A stretch of DNA of 64,000 bases. Origin: CAYJII01 sp964370225. Lineage in GTDB: Bacteria; Bacillota; Clostridia; Oscillospirales; Ruminococcaceae. The translations under genes were made by a program, and so were the position numbers. Shown here in pieces: positions 33,493-42,508 of this stretch. Location of the stretch: contig CAYJII010000004.1 in assembly GCA_964370225.1 (NCBI GenBank), forward strand, positions 7,087 to 71,086, in the 5' to 3' direction. How positions within the stretch are numbered: position 1 is the first letter of the stretch; the number at the start of each line of letters is the position of its first letter. The notes under the pieces are model-generated. The model did no database searches, was not told where the DNA came from, and was given only the letters and a program-made list of their open reading frames with translations.

Positions 33493-33521
33493 ATTATAAT
33501 ACAAATTCAAATAAAAATCAA
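33493..33521 (-). promoter_or_regulatory. Promoter of rpmE
   Basis: On the minus strand TTGATT (33516-33521), 17-nt spacer, TATAAT (33493-33498), ending 40 nt before the start codon, which is preceded by AGAGGTG. Confidence 0.8.
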
Positions 33522-33538
33522 GTCTTTTTTTAAAAAAA

Positions 33539-34522
33539 TTAATTTAACTTTCTCACCGATATTTCTCCCGAGTTCAAAACCTCGGTTTTTCCGCTTGGCA
33601 GCTCAACCACCAAACCGCCCATGTCGTCTATGTTTATCGCCTTTGCATTTGTCCATTCGCTGTTTTTAAAAAACTTAATTTCTTCCCCAATAATAAACGA
33701 ATATTTTCTGTATTCTTCCATGAAATTCGCTTTATCGAAATCATTCTCCAAAATTTCACAGACCTCGTCATAAATCGCAGCGACAATATCATTTCGACAT
33801 ATTCCATGAAACTCATCTTCAAAAAGAGATGTCGCAATCTCAGAAAGTTCCTGTGGCATTCCCTCATTTTGGCTTATATTCACACCAATTCCGATAATTA
33901 AATTCTCCACAATCCCTAGCTCAAAATTCGAAGTTGCCTCAGTTAATATCCCACAAACTTTCTTTGAATTCAAATAAATGTCATTAACCCATTTAATCCG
34001 TGGTTCGTGCTTAGAAATTTTTTCTATCGCCTTGCAAACTGCAACCGATACTGCTGTTGTGACAAGCACAGCGCTTGATATTTGCATGTTAGGCTTTAGC
34101 ACAATGCTCATATAAATCCCTGTTTTCTTGGGAGAATAAAAACTTCTCCCCAATCTGCCACGTCCTGCGGTTTGTTCTTCACTCACCACAATCATCGCGC
34201 CATCTGAACTTTCGCATAATTTTTTTGCCTCTGTGTTTGTTGAGTCAATCGTCTTGTAGCAATGAACTATCGGTTTTTTCACAAAAGTTATTGCGTTTAA
34301 TATACCCTCATTTGTTAAGACATCGCTCTTTTCAAGTAGCCTGTAACCCTTGTTGGTACTGGCTTTAATTTCGTAACCATCCTCTTTGAGCGACCCTACA
34401 CTCTTCCACACTGCAGCACGAGATACCCCGATGATTTTCGCTAGCTCTTCCCCAGATATGCTGACATTAATATTTTCGCTTAGATACTGTAAAACTTTGT
34501 CTTTAACCGTCAGTTTTGCCAT
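33539..34522 (-). CDS. birA: Bifunctional biotin ligase / biotin operon repressor BirA
   Basis: A 327-residue BirA. Residues 1-65 form a winged helix (VSISGEELAKIIGVSRAAVW, KSVGSLKEDGYEI), so it can act as a biotin-dependent repressor. The ligase domain has the biotinyl-AMP loop TAGRGRLGRSFYSPKKTG, then IKWVNDIYLNSKKVCGIL and GIGVNIS, and a small C-terminal SH3-like domain. The ATG at 34520-34522 is preferred because AAGGAT lies about 8 nt upstream. No biotin-synthesis or carboxylase gene is adjacent. Confidence 0.95.
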   Translation of the reverse strand: MAKLTVKDKVLQYLSENINVSISGEELAKIIGVSRAAVWKSVGSLKEDGYEIKASTNKGYRLLEKSDVLTNEGILNAITFVKKPIVHCYKTIDSTNTEAKKLCESSDGAMIVVSEEQTAGRGRLGRSFYSPKKTGIYMSIVLKPNMQISSAVLVTTAVSVAVCKAIEKISKHEPRIKWVNDIYLNSKKVCGILTEATSNFELGIVENLIIGIGVNISQNEGMPQELSEIATSLFEDEFHGICRNDIVAAIYDEVCEILENDFDKANFMEEYRKYSFIIGEEIKFFKNSEWTNAKAINIDDMGGLVVELPSGKTEVLNSGEISVRKLN

Positions 34523-34549
34523 AGTTTTATCCTTACTCCATTCACCCAA

Positions 34550-35818
34550 TTAGCTGTTTTTCATGTATTTTGAACCGTAAATTATTATTACGAACCCTAT
34601 GATAAACAGTGTCGCCACTGATAGTATCGCATACGAACCTCTGCCTGTGAAACCTGAAACAGCCGCATAAAGTGCAGGTCCGATAACTGCTGCGAATTTA
34701 CCGAAAATATCAAAAAATCCGAAATATTCTCCAGAATTTTCAGGAGGTACAAGTTTTGCATAATGCGCCCTTGAAATCGCCTGAATCCCACCTTGTACAG
34801 TTCCAACCAACACAGCCAAAACCCAAAATAGGATTTGTGCTTGAGGTATAGTCAGGAATTCTTCTTCGATGCCAAAACCCATAAAAAATCCTAGCAAACA
34901 TATCGCAATGTACACCACAATAGCAAATTTTATCAGATTAATTGATCCGAATTTTCTGCTCATATTCCCGAAAATAATCGCACATGGGAATGCTACAATT
35001 TGTGTGATTAACAGTGCTAAAATCATCTGTACGCTGTCCAGCCCCAATGTTGTGCCATAGCTCGTGGACATCGTGATAACCGTATTAACTCCGTCAATGT
35101 AAAAGAAATACGCCAAGATGAATGTCAGCATCGCTTTGTTTTTCATGATTTTTTTCGCTGTCTTCCAAACTGCTAAAAATACATCTTTTACCACATTTTT
35201 TTCTGTTTTTTCCACACCATATTTTTGATCAATATTTTTGATGAACGGAATAGAGAACAATCCCCACCACAGCACTGTTATTACAAGTGATAACTTAACA
35301 GCCATGCTTGCGTCAATACCAAAGCTTTCGCCAAATGTCACAAGCACAATACATAGCAAGAATGGAATTGTGCTCCCTCCGATGTAGCCCATGGAAAAGC
35401 CGTAACTCGACACTTTATCTACTCTGTCTTTTACCGTAATGTCAGTTAAAAAGCTATCATATACTAAATTTGCACCTGAAAAGCCGATATGCGATACTAC
35501 ATACCCTATTAACATCAGTTGCCAATAATCAGTCATCGCGCTTAAGAGCGTGAATGCAAGCCCCAAAAACAAAAACATTCCGAATACTTTTTTCTTCATA
35601 CCCTTGTAGTCGATAATCGCACCTACAATCGGCGCTGTTATTGCCACAGTAGCAGTTGCGATAGATGTTCCTATCCCCCACCACATGTCACCTTGTCCAC
35701 CACTAACGCTAGAGGTAAAATAAATTGGGAAAATCGACGCTAACATTACCGTCGCATAAACTGAATTAGCCCAGTCGTACATAATCCAGCTTTTTTCTTT
35801 CTTCGTAAAAAATTTCAT
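34550..35818 (-). CDS. MFS transporter, UMF1 (Atg22-like) family
   Basis: A 422-residue membrane protein with about 12 predicted helices. The N-terminus KEKSWIMYDWANSVYATVML with DWANS, then FPIYFTS and the helix-2/3 region PIVGAIIDYKGMKKK, is the hallmark of the UMF1 branch of the major facilitator superfamily. The later segments GGIQAISRAHYAKLVPPENS and FGFFDIFGKFAAVIGP are also typical. The substrate is unknown; yeast Atg22 exports amino acids from the vacuole. The ATG at 35816-35818 follows GGAG at 6 nt. Confidence 0.88.
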   Translation of the reverse strand: MKFFTKKEKSWIMYDWANSVYATVMLASIFPIYFTSSVSGGQGDMWWGIGTSIATATVAITAPIVGAIIDYKGMKKKVFGMFLFLGLAFTLLSAMTDYWQLMLIGYVVSHIGFSGANLVYDSFLTDITVKDRVDKVSSYGFSMGYIGGSTIPFLLCIVLVTFGESFGIDASMAVKLSLVITVLWWGLFSIPFIKNIDQKYGVEKTEKNVVKDVFLAVWKTAKKIMKNKAMLTFILAYFFYIDGVNTVITMSTSYGTTLGLDSVQMILALLITQIVAFPCAIIFGNMSRKFGSINLIKFAIVVYIAICLLGFFMGFGIEEEFLTIPQAQILFWVLAVLVGTVQGGIQAISRAHYAKLVPPENSGEYFGFFDIFGKFAAVIGPALYAAVSGFTGRGSYAILSVATLFIIGFVIIIYGSKYMKNS

Positions 35819-35847
35819 AACTCGCTCCATTCTTACTAATATCGTAT

Positions 35848-37056
35848 TTATTTATATATCTCTCTTTTTATTTTGCCTTTTATCTGTGGTGCATTAATTT
35901 TAAGTTCATTTGCAATCAATGCGCTAACATTCAATAAATTTCCGCCACTTAGCTCTGTGCCTGCATTTACATTTTTCGAGTAAATGCCATATATAACATC
36001 GTAATTATCATAGTCAAGTGGGTATCCGTGGTTCCCCTTTTCTTCTTGGAATGAGTTTAGCATATGATAGCCTGTTTTTGCGCAAATTCCAAATGCATAT
36101 TCGCCATGTCCGGAAACTTGCATTTCTTCCTCCGTCAAAAAACGGTTGAACCATTCACATTTTTCCAGCTCCGCTTTAACGCTATCCAATTCGGTCGCGC
36201 TGAGTGAAATATTTTTAAAAAACGAGCTTCCTCCCAGTGATTCAAAATGCGCTTTATAATCGCTAATCGTTTCGTCTTCCGCCATGCTCAAATGCCCCAT
36301 TTTGAGCAGTAACATATTCGGCGTTATCGCTGTGTGTACATCCAGTTGCCCATGATCTGAAAAAATTATTATAGCGGTATCGTCATCGACAGTATCCATA
36401 ATTCTGCCCAAACATTTATCTATCATCTGCATTGCAAGTTCACAACGCTCAGAATTTTTCCCATTATGGTGATGTGCATTGTCATACGATATTAAGTGAA
36501 TAAATGTAAAATCAGGTTTTTTCTCTCTCAAAACGTCACATGCACAAGAAGTCGTAAAATTGTCAAGGCTTATTATATCCTTTGTGTTCAACTCTTTTCC
36601 ATGGCGCAAAAACTCTCGGATTTGTAGCAGTGTAGAGCCATTTTTAAAACTTTTAATCAGCTGATTTTCGCCTTCTCTAGCAAAAATTTCTGGAATATTG
36701 TAGTCAATCCCTTTCGCTCCTGCACTAACAGGCCACATAAAACCTGCAGTTTTAAGCCCGTTCTCCTTCGCTAGTTGCCACAGTGGCTTGACTTTTATAT
36801 CCTTCGCATAAAAGTTCCAATGCGGATTTTTTTCGTGCGGTTCTACTCTTGTATTTGAAAATATACCGTGCTCAAACGGCATTACCCCCGTCATTACGCT
36901 TGTGTGAATAGGGTAAGTGTTGGATAAAAAAATGGATTTTACGCCCCTAACCACGCACGCACCACTTACAAATTTTGTAAAATTAGGATATTTTTTTAGT
37001 TTATCAAAATCATTGTCGCTCACTGAGTCTATGCTTATTAGCACTACTTTGCCCAA
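35848..37056 (-). CDS. Alkaline phosphatase superfamily / phosphodiesterase-like protein
   Basis: A 402-residue member of the alkaline phosphatase/nucleotide pyrophosphatase superfamily. Metal-ligand motifs appear in order: the first Asp in VVLISIDSVSD, a nucleophile-like Ser/Thr in the SNTYPIHTSVMTG segment, SYDNAHHHNG, IIFSDHGQLDVH, and GNHGYP near the end. No signal peptide is seen, so it is cytoplasmic. Likely substrates are phosphodiesters or pyrophosphates. The start is uncertain: a TTG at 37054-37056 is 7 nt after GGAGGG, whereas an ATG at 37062 and a GTG at 37071 overlap or abut that site. Confidence 0.82.
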   Translation of the reverse strand: MGKVVLISIDSVSDNDFDKLKKYPNFTKFVSGACVVRGVKSIFLSNTYPIHTSVMTGVMPFEHGIFSNTRVEPHEKNPHWNFYAKDIKVKPLWQLAKENGLKTAGFMWPVSAGAKGIDYNIPEIFAREGENQLIKSFKNGSTLLQIREFLRHGKELNTKDIISLDNFTTSCACDVLREKKPDFTFIHLISYDNAHHHNGKNSERCELAMQMIDKCLGRIMDTVDDDTAIIIFSDHGQLDVHTAITPNMLLLKMGHLSMAEDETISDYKAHFESLGGSSFFKNISLSATELDSVKAELEKCEWFNRFLTEEEMQVSGHGEYAFGICAKTGYHMLNSFQEEKGNHGYPLDYDNYDVIYGIYSKNVNAGTELSGGNLLNVSALIANELKINAPQIKGKIKREIYK

Positions 37057-37306
37057 TAGCATTCCCTCCACGCATAATTATTTTTAAATAATATCTGCTT
37101 TCAATTATATCAAACATTACTTAATTATTCAAGGATTACAATAATATTTTTTCACCCTGCCGCTACTATTTAGTCAATTTATTAAGACACTATTAACAAT
37201 AGCGGTAATGTTTTCTGCATTTTTTACATGATTTCGCCCATTTATGCATAAAGATTTGTGCTTTCTGCGGAAAATCGCAAAAACCTCTAAAAATGCTTTA
37301 AATATA

Positions 37307-37335
37307 TGGAAAAACTTACGTTTATTTGATATAAT
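37307..37335 (+). promoter_or_regulatory. Promoter of ppdK
   Basis: An extended -10, TGATATAAT, ends at 37335, with a weak -35 TGGAAA at 37307-37312 and a 17-nt spacer. It gives a leader of about 67 nt. The remainder of the 353-nt space 37057-37409 is AT-rich with no further gene recognised. Confidence 0.6.
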
Positions 37336-37409
37336 GTAACGTAAGGTCTAAAAGGCTTATAATCTTGTAGAAAACTTTACAGGAATAAAAAAATTGGAGG
37401 TAACTTATA

Positions 37410-40040
37410 GTGAGTAAAAAGTTTGTTTATCTTTTCTCCGAGGGTAACGGAACAATGCGTGAGCTTCTCGGCGGTAAAGGCGCTAACCTAGCTGAAATGG
37501 TTGGTCTTGGTATGCCCGTACCTATGGGCTTTACAGTTAGTACTGAAGCTTGTACACAATATTATTTAGATGGAGAAGTTATTAACGACTCAATCCAAAA
37601 CGAAATTTTCGAGTATGTAGAAAGACTTGAAGAAGTATCAGGTAAAAAATTCGGTGATCCTACTAACCCACTTCTTGTATCTGTTCGTTCAGGTTCAAGA
37701 GCTTCTATGCCAGGTATGATGGATACAATCCTAAACCTAGGTATGAATGACGAGGTTGTTGAAGGGTTTGCTCAAAAAACTGGCAACCCACGTTTTGCAT
37801 ATGACTCTTACAGAAGATTCATTCAAATGTATTCCGACGTTGTAATGGAAGTTGGTAAAAAATACTTTGAAGAATTAATCGACGAAATGAAAGAAGCGAA
37901 AGGTGTTACTCTTGACACTGATTTAACTGCTGACGATTTAAAAGAATTAGCAGAACAATTTAAAGGCGAATACAAAGCTAAAATCGGTAAAGATTTCCCA
38001 ACTGATCCAAAAGAACAACTTATGGGCGCAGTTAAAGCTGTATTCCGTTCATGGGACAACCCACGTGCTATCTACTACAGAAGAATGAATGATATCCCTT
38101 CAGATTGGGGTACTGCAGTTAACGTACAAATGATGGTATTTGGTAACATGGGCGATACTTCAGGAACAGGGGTTGCTTTCTCAAGAGACCCATCTACTGG
38201 TGAAGCTAAACTTTACGGTGAATTCTTAATGAACGCACAAGGTGAAGACGTTGTTGCTGGTGTTAGAACTCCACAACCTATCGATCAATTAAAAGATATC
38301 ATGCCTGAAATCTATGATGAATTCTACAAAATTGTTTACACTTTGGAAGATCATTACAAAGATATGCAAGACATGGAATTTACAATTGAAGATAAAAAAT
38401 TATTTATGCTTCAAACAAGAAACGGCAAAAGAACTGCAGCTGCTGCACTTAAAATTGCTACTGATCTTGTTGCAGAAGGCATGAAAACTGAAGAAGAAGC
38501 ATTGTTGATGATCGACCCTAAACAACTTGACGCTCTACTTCACCCACAATTTGACGCTAAAGCACTAAAAGCTGCTAATCCTATTGGTACAGGTCTACCT
38601 GCATCACCTGGTGCTGCTTGTGGTAAAGTTTGCTTTACTGCTGAAGATGCTGCTGAGCAAGGTAAAAATGGCGAAGACGTTATCCTTGTTAGACTTGAAA
38701 CTTCTCCTGAAGACATCGAAGGTATGCACTACGCTCAAGGTATCTTGACTGTACGTGGCGGCATGACTTCTCACGCAGCTGTTGTTGCTCGTGGAATGGG
38801 TACTTGCTGTGTATCTGGTTGTGGCGAAATCAAAATGGACGAAGAAAACAAAAAATTCGAACTTGACGGCAAAACTTACGTTGAGGGCGATTACATTTCA
38901 CTTGATGGTTCTACTGGTAATATCTATGGCGAAGCTATCGCTACAGTTGAAGCTTCAATCTCAGGTGACTTTGATAAATTAATGAGCTGGGCTGACACTT
39001 TCAGAACTATGAAAGTTAGAACTAACGCTGACACACCTGCTGATGCTAAACAAGCTGCAAGCTTTGGCGCAGAAGGTATTGGTCTTTGCCGTACTGAGCA
39101 CATGTTCTTCGAAAGCGACAGAATCGCTGCAATGCGTGAAATGATCGTTTCTAAATCAGTTGAACAAAGAGAAACTGCTTTAGCTAAACTTCTTCCTATG
39201 CAAAGAGGCGACTTTGAAAAATTATACGAAGCTATGGAAGGTAACCCTGTTACTATCCGTTTCCTAGACCCACCACTTCACGAGTTCTTACCAACTGCTG
39301 AAGATGATATCGTGGCTCTAGCTAAAGAAATGAATATGGACGTTGCAGACCTTAAAGCTGTAATTACTTCACTTCATGAATTTAACCCAATGATGGGTCA
39401 CCGTGGTTGTCGTCTAGCTGTTTCATATCCTGAAATTGCTGCTATGCAAACAACTGCTGTAATCGAAGCTGCTATCAACGTGAAAGCTGCTCATGCTGAT
39501 TGGGACATCGTTCCTGAAATCATGATTCCGCTAATCGGCGAAATTAAAGAGCTTCAATATGTTAAAAACGTTGTAACTAAAACTGCTGATGCTTTAATCG
39601 CAGCTAAAGGTTCTAACCTAACTTACAAAGTTGGTACTATGATAGAAATCCCTCGTGCAGCTCTAACTGCTGACGAAATTGCTACAGAAGCTGAATTCTT
39701 TAGCTTTGGTACTAACGACTTAACTCAAATGACATTCGGCTTTAGCCGTGATGACGCAGGTTCTTTCCTAGATGCTTACTACGACAAAAAAATCTATGAA
39801 AACGACCCATTTGCGAAACTTGACCAAAAAGGTGTTGGCCAACTAGTTAAAACAGCTTGCACTCTTGGTAAACAAACTCGCCCTGACATCAAACTTGGTA
39901 TCTGTGGCGAACATGGTGGTGACCCATCAACTGTTGAATTCTGCCACAATGTAGGACTTGACTACGTTTCTTGCTCACCTTTCCGTGTGCCGATTGCTAG
40001 ACTAGCTGCTGCTCAAGCTGCAATCAAATCTGCTAAATAA
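37410..40040 (+). CDS. ppdK: Pyruvate, phosphate dikinase
   Basis: An 876-residue PPDK, which interconverts pyruvate + ATP + Pi with PEP + AMP + PPi; in anaerobes it often runs glycolytically. The N-terminal ATP-grasp domain has EGNGTMRELLGGKGANLAEM and SVRSGSRASMPGMMDTILN. The swivelling phospho-His domain has the catalytic His455 in GGMTSHAAVVARG. The PEP/pyruvate barrel ends with Cys832 in LGICGEHGGDP. Position and length match the clostridial enzyme. It starts with GTG, preceded by GGAGG at 9 nt. The codon use is strongly biased, as in a highly expressed gene. Confidence 0.98.
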   Translation: MSKKFVYLFSEGNGTMRELLGGKGANLAEMVGLGMPVPMGFTVSTEACTQYYLDGEVINDSIQNEIFEYVERLEEVSGKKFGDPTNPLLVSVRSGSRASMPGMMDTILNLGMNDEVVEGFAQKTGNPRFAYDSYRRFIQMYSDVVMEVGKKYFEELIDEMKEAKGVTLDTDLTADDLKELAEQFKGEYKAKIGKDFPTDPKEQLMGAVKAVFRSWDNPRAIYYRRMNDIPSDWGTAVNVQMMVFGNMGDTSGTGVAFSRDPSTGEAKLYGEFLMNAQGEDVVAGVRTPQPIDQLKDIMPEIYDEFYKIVYTLEDHYKDMQDMEFTIEDKKLFMLQTRNGKRTAAAALKIATDLVAEGMKTEEEALLMIDPKQLDALLHPQFDAKALKAANPIGTGLPASPGAACGKVCFTAEDAAEQGKNGEDVILVRLETSPEDIEGMHYAQGILTVRGGMTSHAAVVARGMGTCCVSGCGEIKMDEENKKFELDGKTYVEGDYISLDGSTGNIYGEAIATVEASISGDFDKLMSWADTFRTMKVRTNADTPADAKQAASFGAEGIGLCRTEHMFFESDRIAAMREMIVSKSVEQRETALAKLLPMQRGDFEKLYEAMEGNPVTIRFLDPPLHEFLPTAEDDIVALAKEMNMDVADLKAVITSLHEFNPMMGHRGCRLAVSYPEIAAMQTTAVIEAAINVKAAHADWDIVPEIMIPLIGEIKELQYVKNVVTKTADALIAAKGSNLTYKVGTMIEIPRAALTADEIATEAEFFSFGTNDLTQMTFGFSRDDAGSFLDAYYDKKIYENDPFAKLDQKGVGQLVKTACTLGKQTRPDIKLGICGEHGGDPSTVEFCHNVGLDYVSCSPFRVPIARLAAAQAAIKSAK

Positions 40041-40057
40041 TTAAATATTTACGCTAT

Positions 40058-40092
40058 AAAAGGAGTAATGCTTACGCATTACTCCTTTTTTT
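40058..40092 (+). terminator. Terminator of ppdK
   Basis: AGGAGTAATG (40061-40070) pairs with CATTACTCCT (40077-40086) across a 6-nt loop and is followed by six T; AAA before the stem extends it. Confidence 0.9.
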
Positions 40093-40166
40093 GTTACTCT
40101 GTATCAATAAGATTTGTAGTAATAAAATTGAATATCGCACATACACGGCTATCCACGACGAAGCAA

Positions 40167-40196
40167 GCAGCCATTATCAAATTTGATAATGGCTGC
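40167..40196. repeat. Perfect 30-bp palindrome between ppdK and GNAT gene
   Basis: GCAGCCATTATCAAA is followed directly by its exact complement TTTGATAATGGCTGC. It lies 21 nt past the GNAT stop on the minus strand and may be that gene's terminator, though the T-run on that side is poor. On the plus strand TTTATTTTG follows. Confidence 0.6.
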
Positions 40197-40217
40197 TTTA
40201 TTTTGTACAGATTATTC

Positions 40218-40775
40218 TTATTTGGCGGTATATTCACTCGCTAAAATGCTATAGTAAACAGCATCGATAATTCCTTGATTATTGTAGTCAGATTGTCTTA
40301 ATATTCCTTCATATTTCAAACCACATTTTATCATAACTTTACCAGAATTAGGGTTGTTTGAATCATGTCTCGCTTCAACTCGATTTACTTTCATTTCATT
40401 AAAAGCAAATGACAATAACGCTGAAAGCGCTTCTGACGTAATTCCTTTATTCCACCATTTTGCTCCAATACAATACCCTATATCCACACTATTAACATTT
40501 TCTTTAATTCCTACAATGGAAATACTCCCAACTGGCTCATCGCTTCCTTTTAACGCAATAGCCCATTGATAGAAGTTATCATTTTCATACGACTTTATCC
40601 ATTCATTCAGAACACTTTCTGTAACATCTACCCCACTATGTGTGGGCCAGGTAAGATACTTTGTTACCATATCATCATTGCACCAATTGTTAAAAGCAGA
40701 GTTTGCATCACTGTGTTTAAATCTTCTTAAAATTAATCTATCTGTGTGTATTTCTTTAGTACCTAAATGCTTCAT
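40218..40775 (-). CDS. GNAT acetyltransferase, RimJ/RimL-like
   Basis: A 185-residue Acetyltransf_3 protein. It begins with TDRLILRRFKHSDANSAFNN, typical of this branch. The IAIGYCIG-like strand here reads VDIGYCIGAKWWNKGITSEA, where the acetyl-CoA loop is expected, followed by VEARHDSNNPNSGKVMIKCG and the C-terminal YYSILASEY. Targets may be ribosomal proteins or small amines; nothing nearby indicates which. It is monocistronic. Confidence 0.9.
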   Translation of the reverse strand: MKHLGTKEIHTDRLILRRFKHSDANSAFNNWCNDDMVTKYLTWPTHSGVDVTESVLNEWIKSYENDNFYQWAIALKGSDEPVGSISIVGIKENVNSVDIGYCIGAKWWNKGITSEALSALLSFAFNEMKVNRVEARHDSNNPNSGKVMIKCGLKYEGILRQSDYNNQGIIDAVYYSILASEYTAK

Positions 40776-40877
40776 CTAATTGCTCCTATCATTAAAAATT
40801 GGGGCACGTATCCGCTCGTAGGGCATGACCATTTGTTCTGCGCATTGTCTGAACTAATAATCCCATTATTTTCGAAA

Positions 40878-41336
40878 TTACTGGTTGTTTTTGCTATTTT
40901 TCAGAGCAATCTTCGCTGCTTTCACCTGATTTGTTGACTCATTCAAGTGAGTTTCTGTGATACGTAATACATTTTCTGCAAACTCATTTGCAGCACGTTT
41001 TAGCTCTTTAGCATTTGTGTTCGCATTAAGCATGATTTCTTTTGCGCGCTCTTTTGATGCGCGTACAATTTCGCTTTCTTCAACAATTCTTCTCGCACGC
41101 TCTTGCGAAACAAAAACAATATTATCAGCTTCTTTTTTAGCATCGTCAAGAATAATTTTTCTATCTCCAACGATTAATTTTGCTTGTTTAATTTCTTGCG
41201 GCATGTTTAGTCTAACATCAGCAACCATTTCGCGAAAACGCTCAACATCAATTACACATTTGCCTCCTGATAGTGGCACACTCCAAGATGCATCTAACAT
41301 GTCGTCCATTAAATCTAAAATTTCAGAAATATTCAT
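40878..41336 (-). CDS. Coiled-coil protein of unknown function
   Basis: A 152-residue protein, mostly charged alpha-helix. A short N-terminal segment (MNISEILDLMDDMLDASWSV) is followed by VERFREMVADVRLNMPQEIK and a long coiled-coil rich in Lys, Glu, Ala and Arg (KKEADNIVFVSQERARRIVE onward). No signal peptide or membrane segment is seen. Similar proteins, sometimes called ATP synthase subunit B-like or simply ATPase, lie beside coaD in many Clostridia. A scaffold or division role is possible but unproven. Confidence 0.75.
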   Translation of the reverse strand: MNISEILDLMDDMLDASWSVPLSGGKCVIDVERFREMVADVRLNMPQEIKQAKLIVGDRKIILDDAKKEADNIVFVSQERARRIVEESEIVRASKERAKEIMLNANTNAKELKRAANEFAENVLRITETHLNESTNQVKAAKIALKNSKNNQ

Positions 41337-41417
41337 TTTTTATTCCTTTCTTTGCCCTAAGAAATTTCTTTCAGTTCTCTTACCATTAAGGCAAAAATAA
41401 TAAGAGCGAGTATTAAA

Positions 41418-41909
41418 TTATTTTTTATCACCTGACAAACGGTCAAGTAATTTCCCTAAAATTTGCGGTGGAACAAAATCTTTTATCTCTCCACCAAAAT
41501 GTGCAATTTGCTTTACTAAACTTGAGCTTACAAACATATTCTCACTGCTTGTACTCAAAAATACAGTTTCAGCGTTTTTATTTAGCTTTTTATTTGCGAG
41601 TGCTTGTTGAAATTCAAACTCGAAATCCGACATCGCCCTCAGACCTTTCACTATAGCTATAGCACCACTGGTCTCAACATAATCTGCTAAGAGCCCGTCG
41701 AGCGTCTCTACTCGCACATTCTCAAGCTCTATTATGCATTCTCGCACTAGCTCACAGCGCTCATCTGCTGTAAACACAGCATTTTTACTTTTGTTGATTG
41801 AAATCAACACTATAACTTCGTCAAAAATCAAACTTGCTCTCTTGATTATATCCAAATGTCCGTTCGTTACTGGATCAAAACTACCGGGACAAAGTGCAAT
41901 TCTTTTCAT
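41418..41909 (-). CDS. coaD: Phosphopantetheine adenylyltransferase
   Basis: A 163-residue CoaD, catalysing the penultimate step of coenzyme A synthesis. It has the nucleotidyltransferase motif PGSFDPVTNGHLDII (TNGH in place of HxGH), VKGLRAMSDFEFEFQQALAN, and the ISSSxxR-like STSSENMFVSSSLVKQ. The length is typical. It lies 17 nt after rsmD, a near-universal Firmicutes pairing. Confidence 0.97.
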   Translation of the reverse strand: MKRIALCPGSFDPVTNGHLDIIKRASLIFDEVIVLISINKSKNAVFTADERCELVRECIIELENVRVETLDGLLADYVETSGAIAIVKGLRAMSDFEFEFQQALANKKLNKNAETVFLSTSSENMFVSSSLVKQIAHFGGEIKDFVPPQILGKLLDRLSGDKK

Positions 41910-41926
41910 ATTATTCTCCGATTGTT

Positions 41927-42481
41927 TTATTCTTCTTCATCATTTGATGGGATGTGGTAAATTGATATTTTTATTTTACCATATTTATACTCTTTTTTCA
42001 AACATAAATTTGCAGTCTCGCTCGGCAAAACCTCCATAACTGTGCATTCACATACAATCAGTCCGTTTTTATTTAGCTTTTGAGCTGCTTCATCTAGAAT
42101 TTGTGGAATAATATTTTGCTCAAATGGTGGGTCGAGATATATAATATCAAATTTTTCGTTTGTATCTTTAATGAAAGCAAACGAGTCCATCGCTACCACC
42201 TGTGACTCTGTGCCAAAACCGCAATGTGCAATATTCTCTTTTAGCACATGTGCAGACTTTTTGCTTTTGTCCACAAAAATCGCACTTCTCGCACCTCTGG
42301 AAAGTGCCTCTAGCCCAATTTGTCCAGTACCTGCAAATAAATCTAAAAATTTACATCCTGGCAAATCAAATTGAATGATGTTAAACACGCTCTCTTTTAC
42401 TCTGTCCGTAGTTGGGCGAATATCTAATCCATCCAAAGCTTTAAGCTTCCTACCACGAGCGTTTCCTGAAATTATTCTCAT
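41927..42481 (-). CDS. rsmD: 16S rRNA (guanine966-N2)-methyltransferase RsmD
   Basis: A 184-residue SAM-dependent methyltransferase. It starts MRIISGNARGRKLKALDG and has RPTTDRVKESVFNII, the SAM loop FLDLFAGTGQIGLEALSRGA, and the catalytic YLDPPF motif. It modifies G966 of 16S rRNA in the small subunit. It lies upstream of coaD. Confidence 0.95.
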   Translation of the reverse strand: MRIISGNARGRKLKALDGLDIRPTTDRVKESVFNIIQFDLPGCKFLDLFAGTGQIGLEALSRGARSAIFVDKSKKSAHVLKENIAHCGFGTESQVVAMDSFAFIKDTNEKFDIIYLDPPFEQNIIPQILDEAAQKLNKNGLIVCECTVMEVLPSETANLCLKKEYKYGKIKISIYHIPSNDEEE

Positions 42482-42508
42482 TTATGTTCTCCTTTTTATT
42501 ACCTAAAT

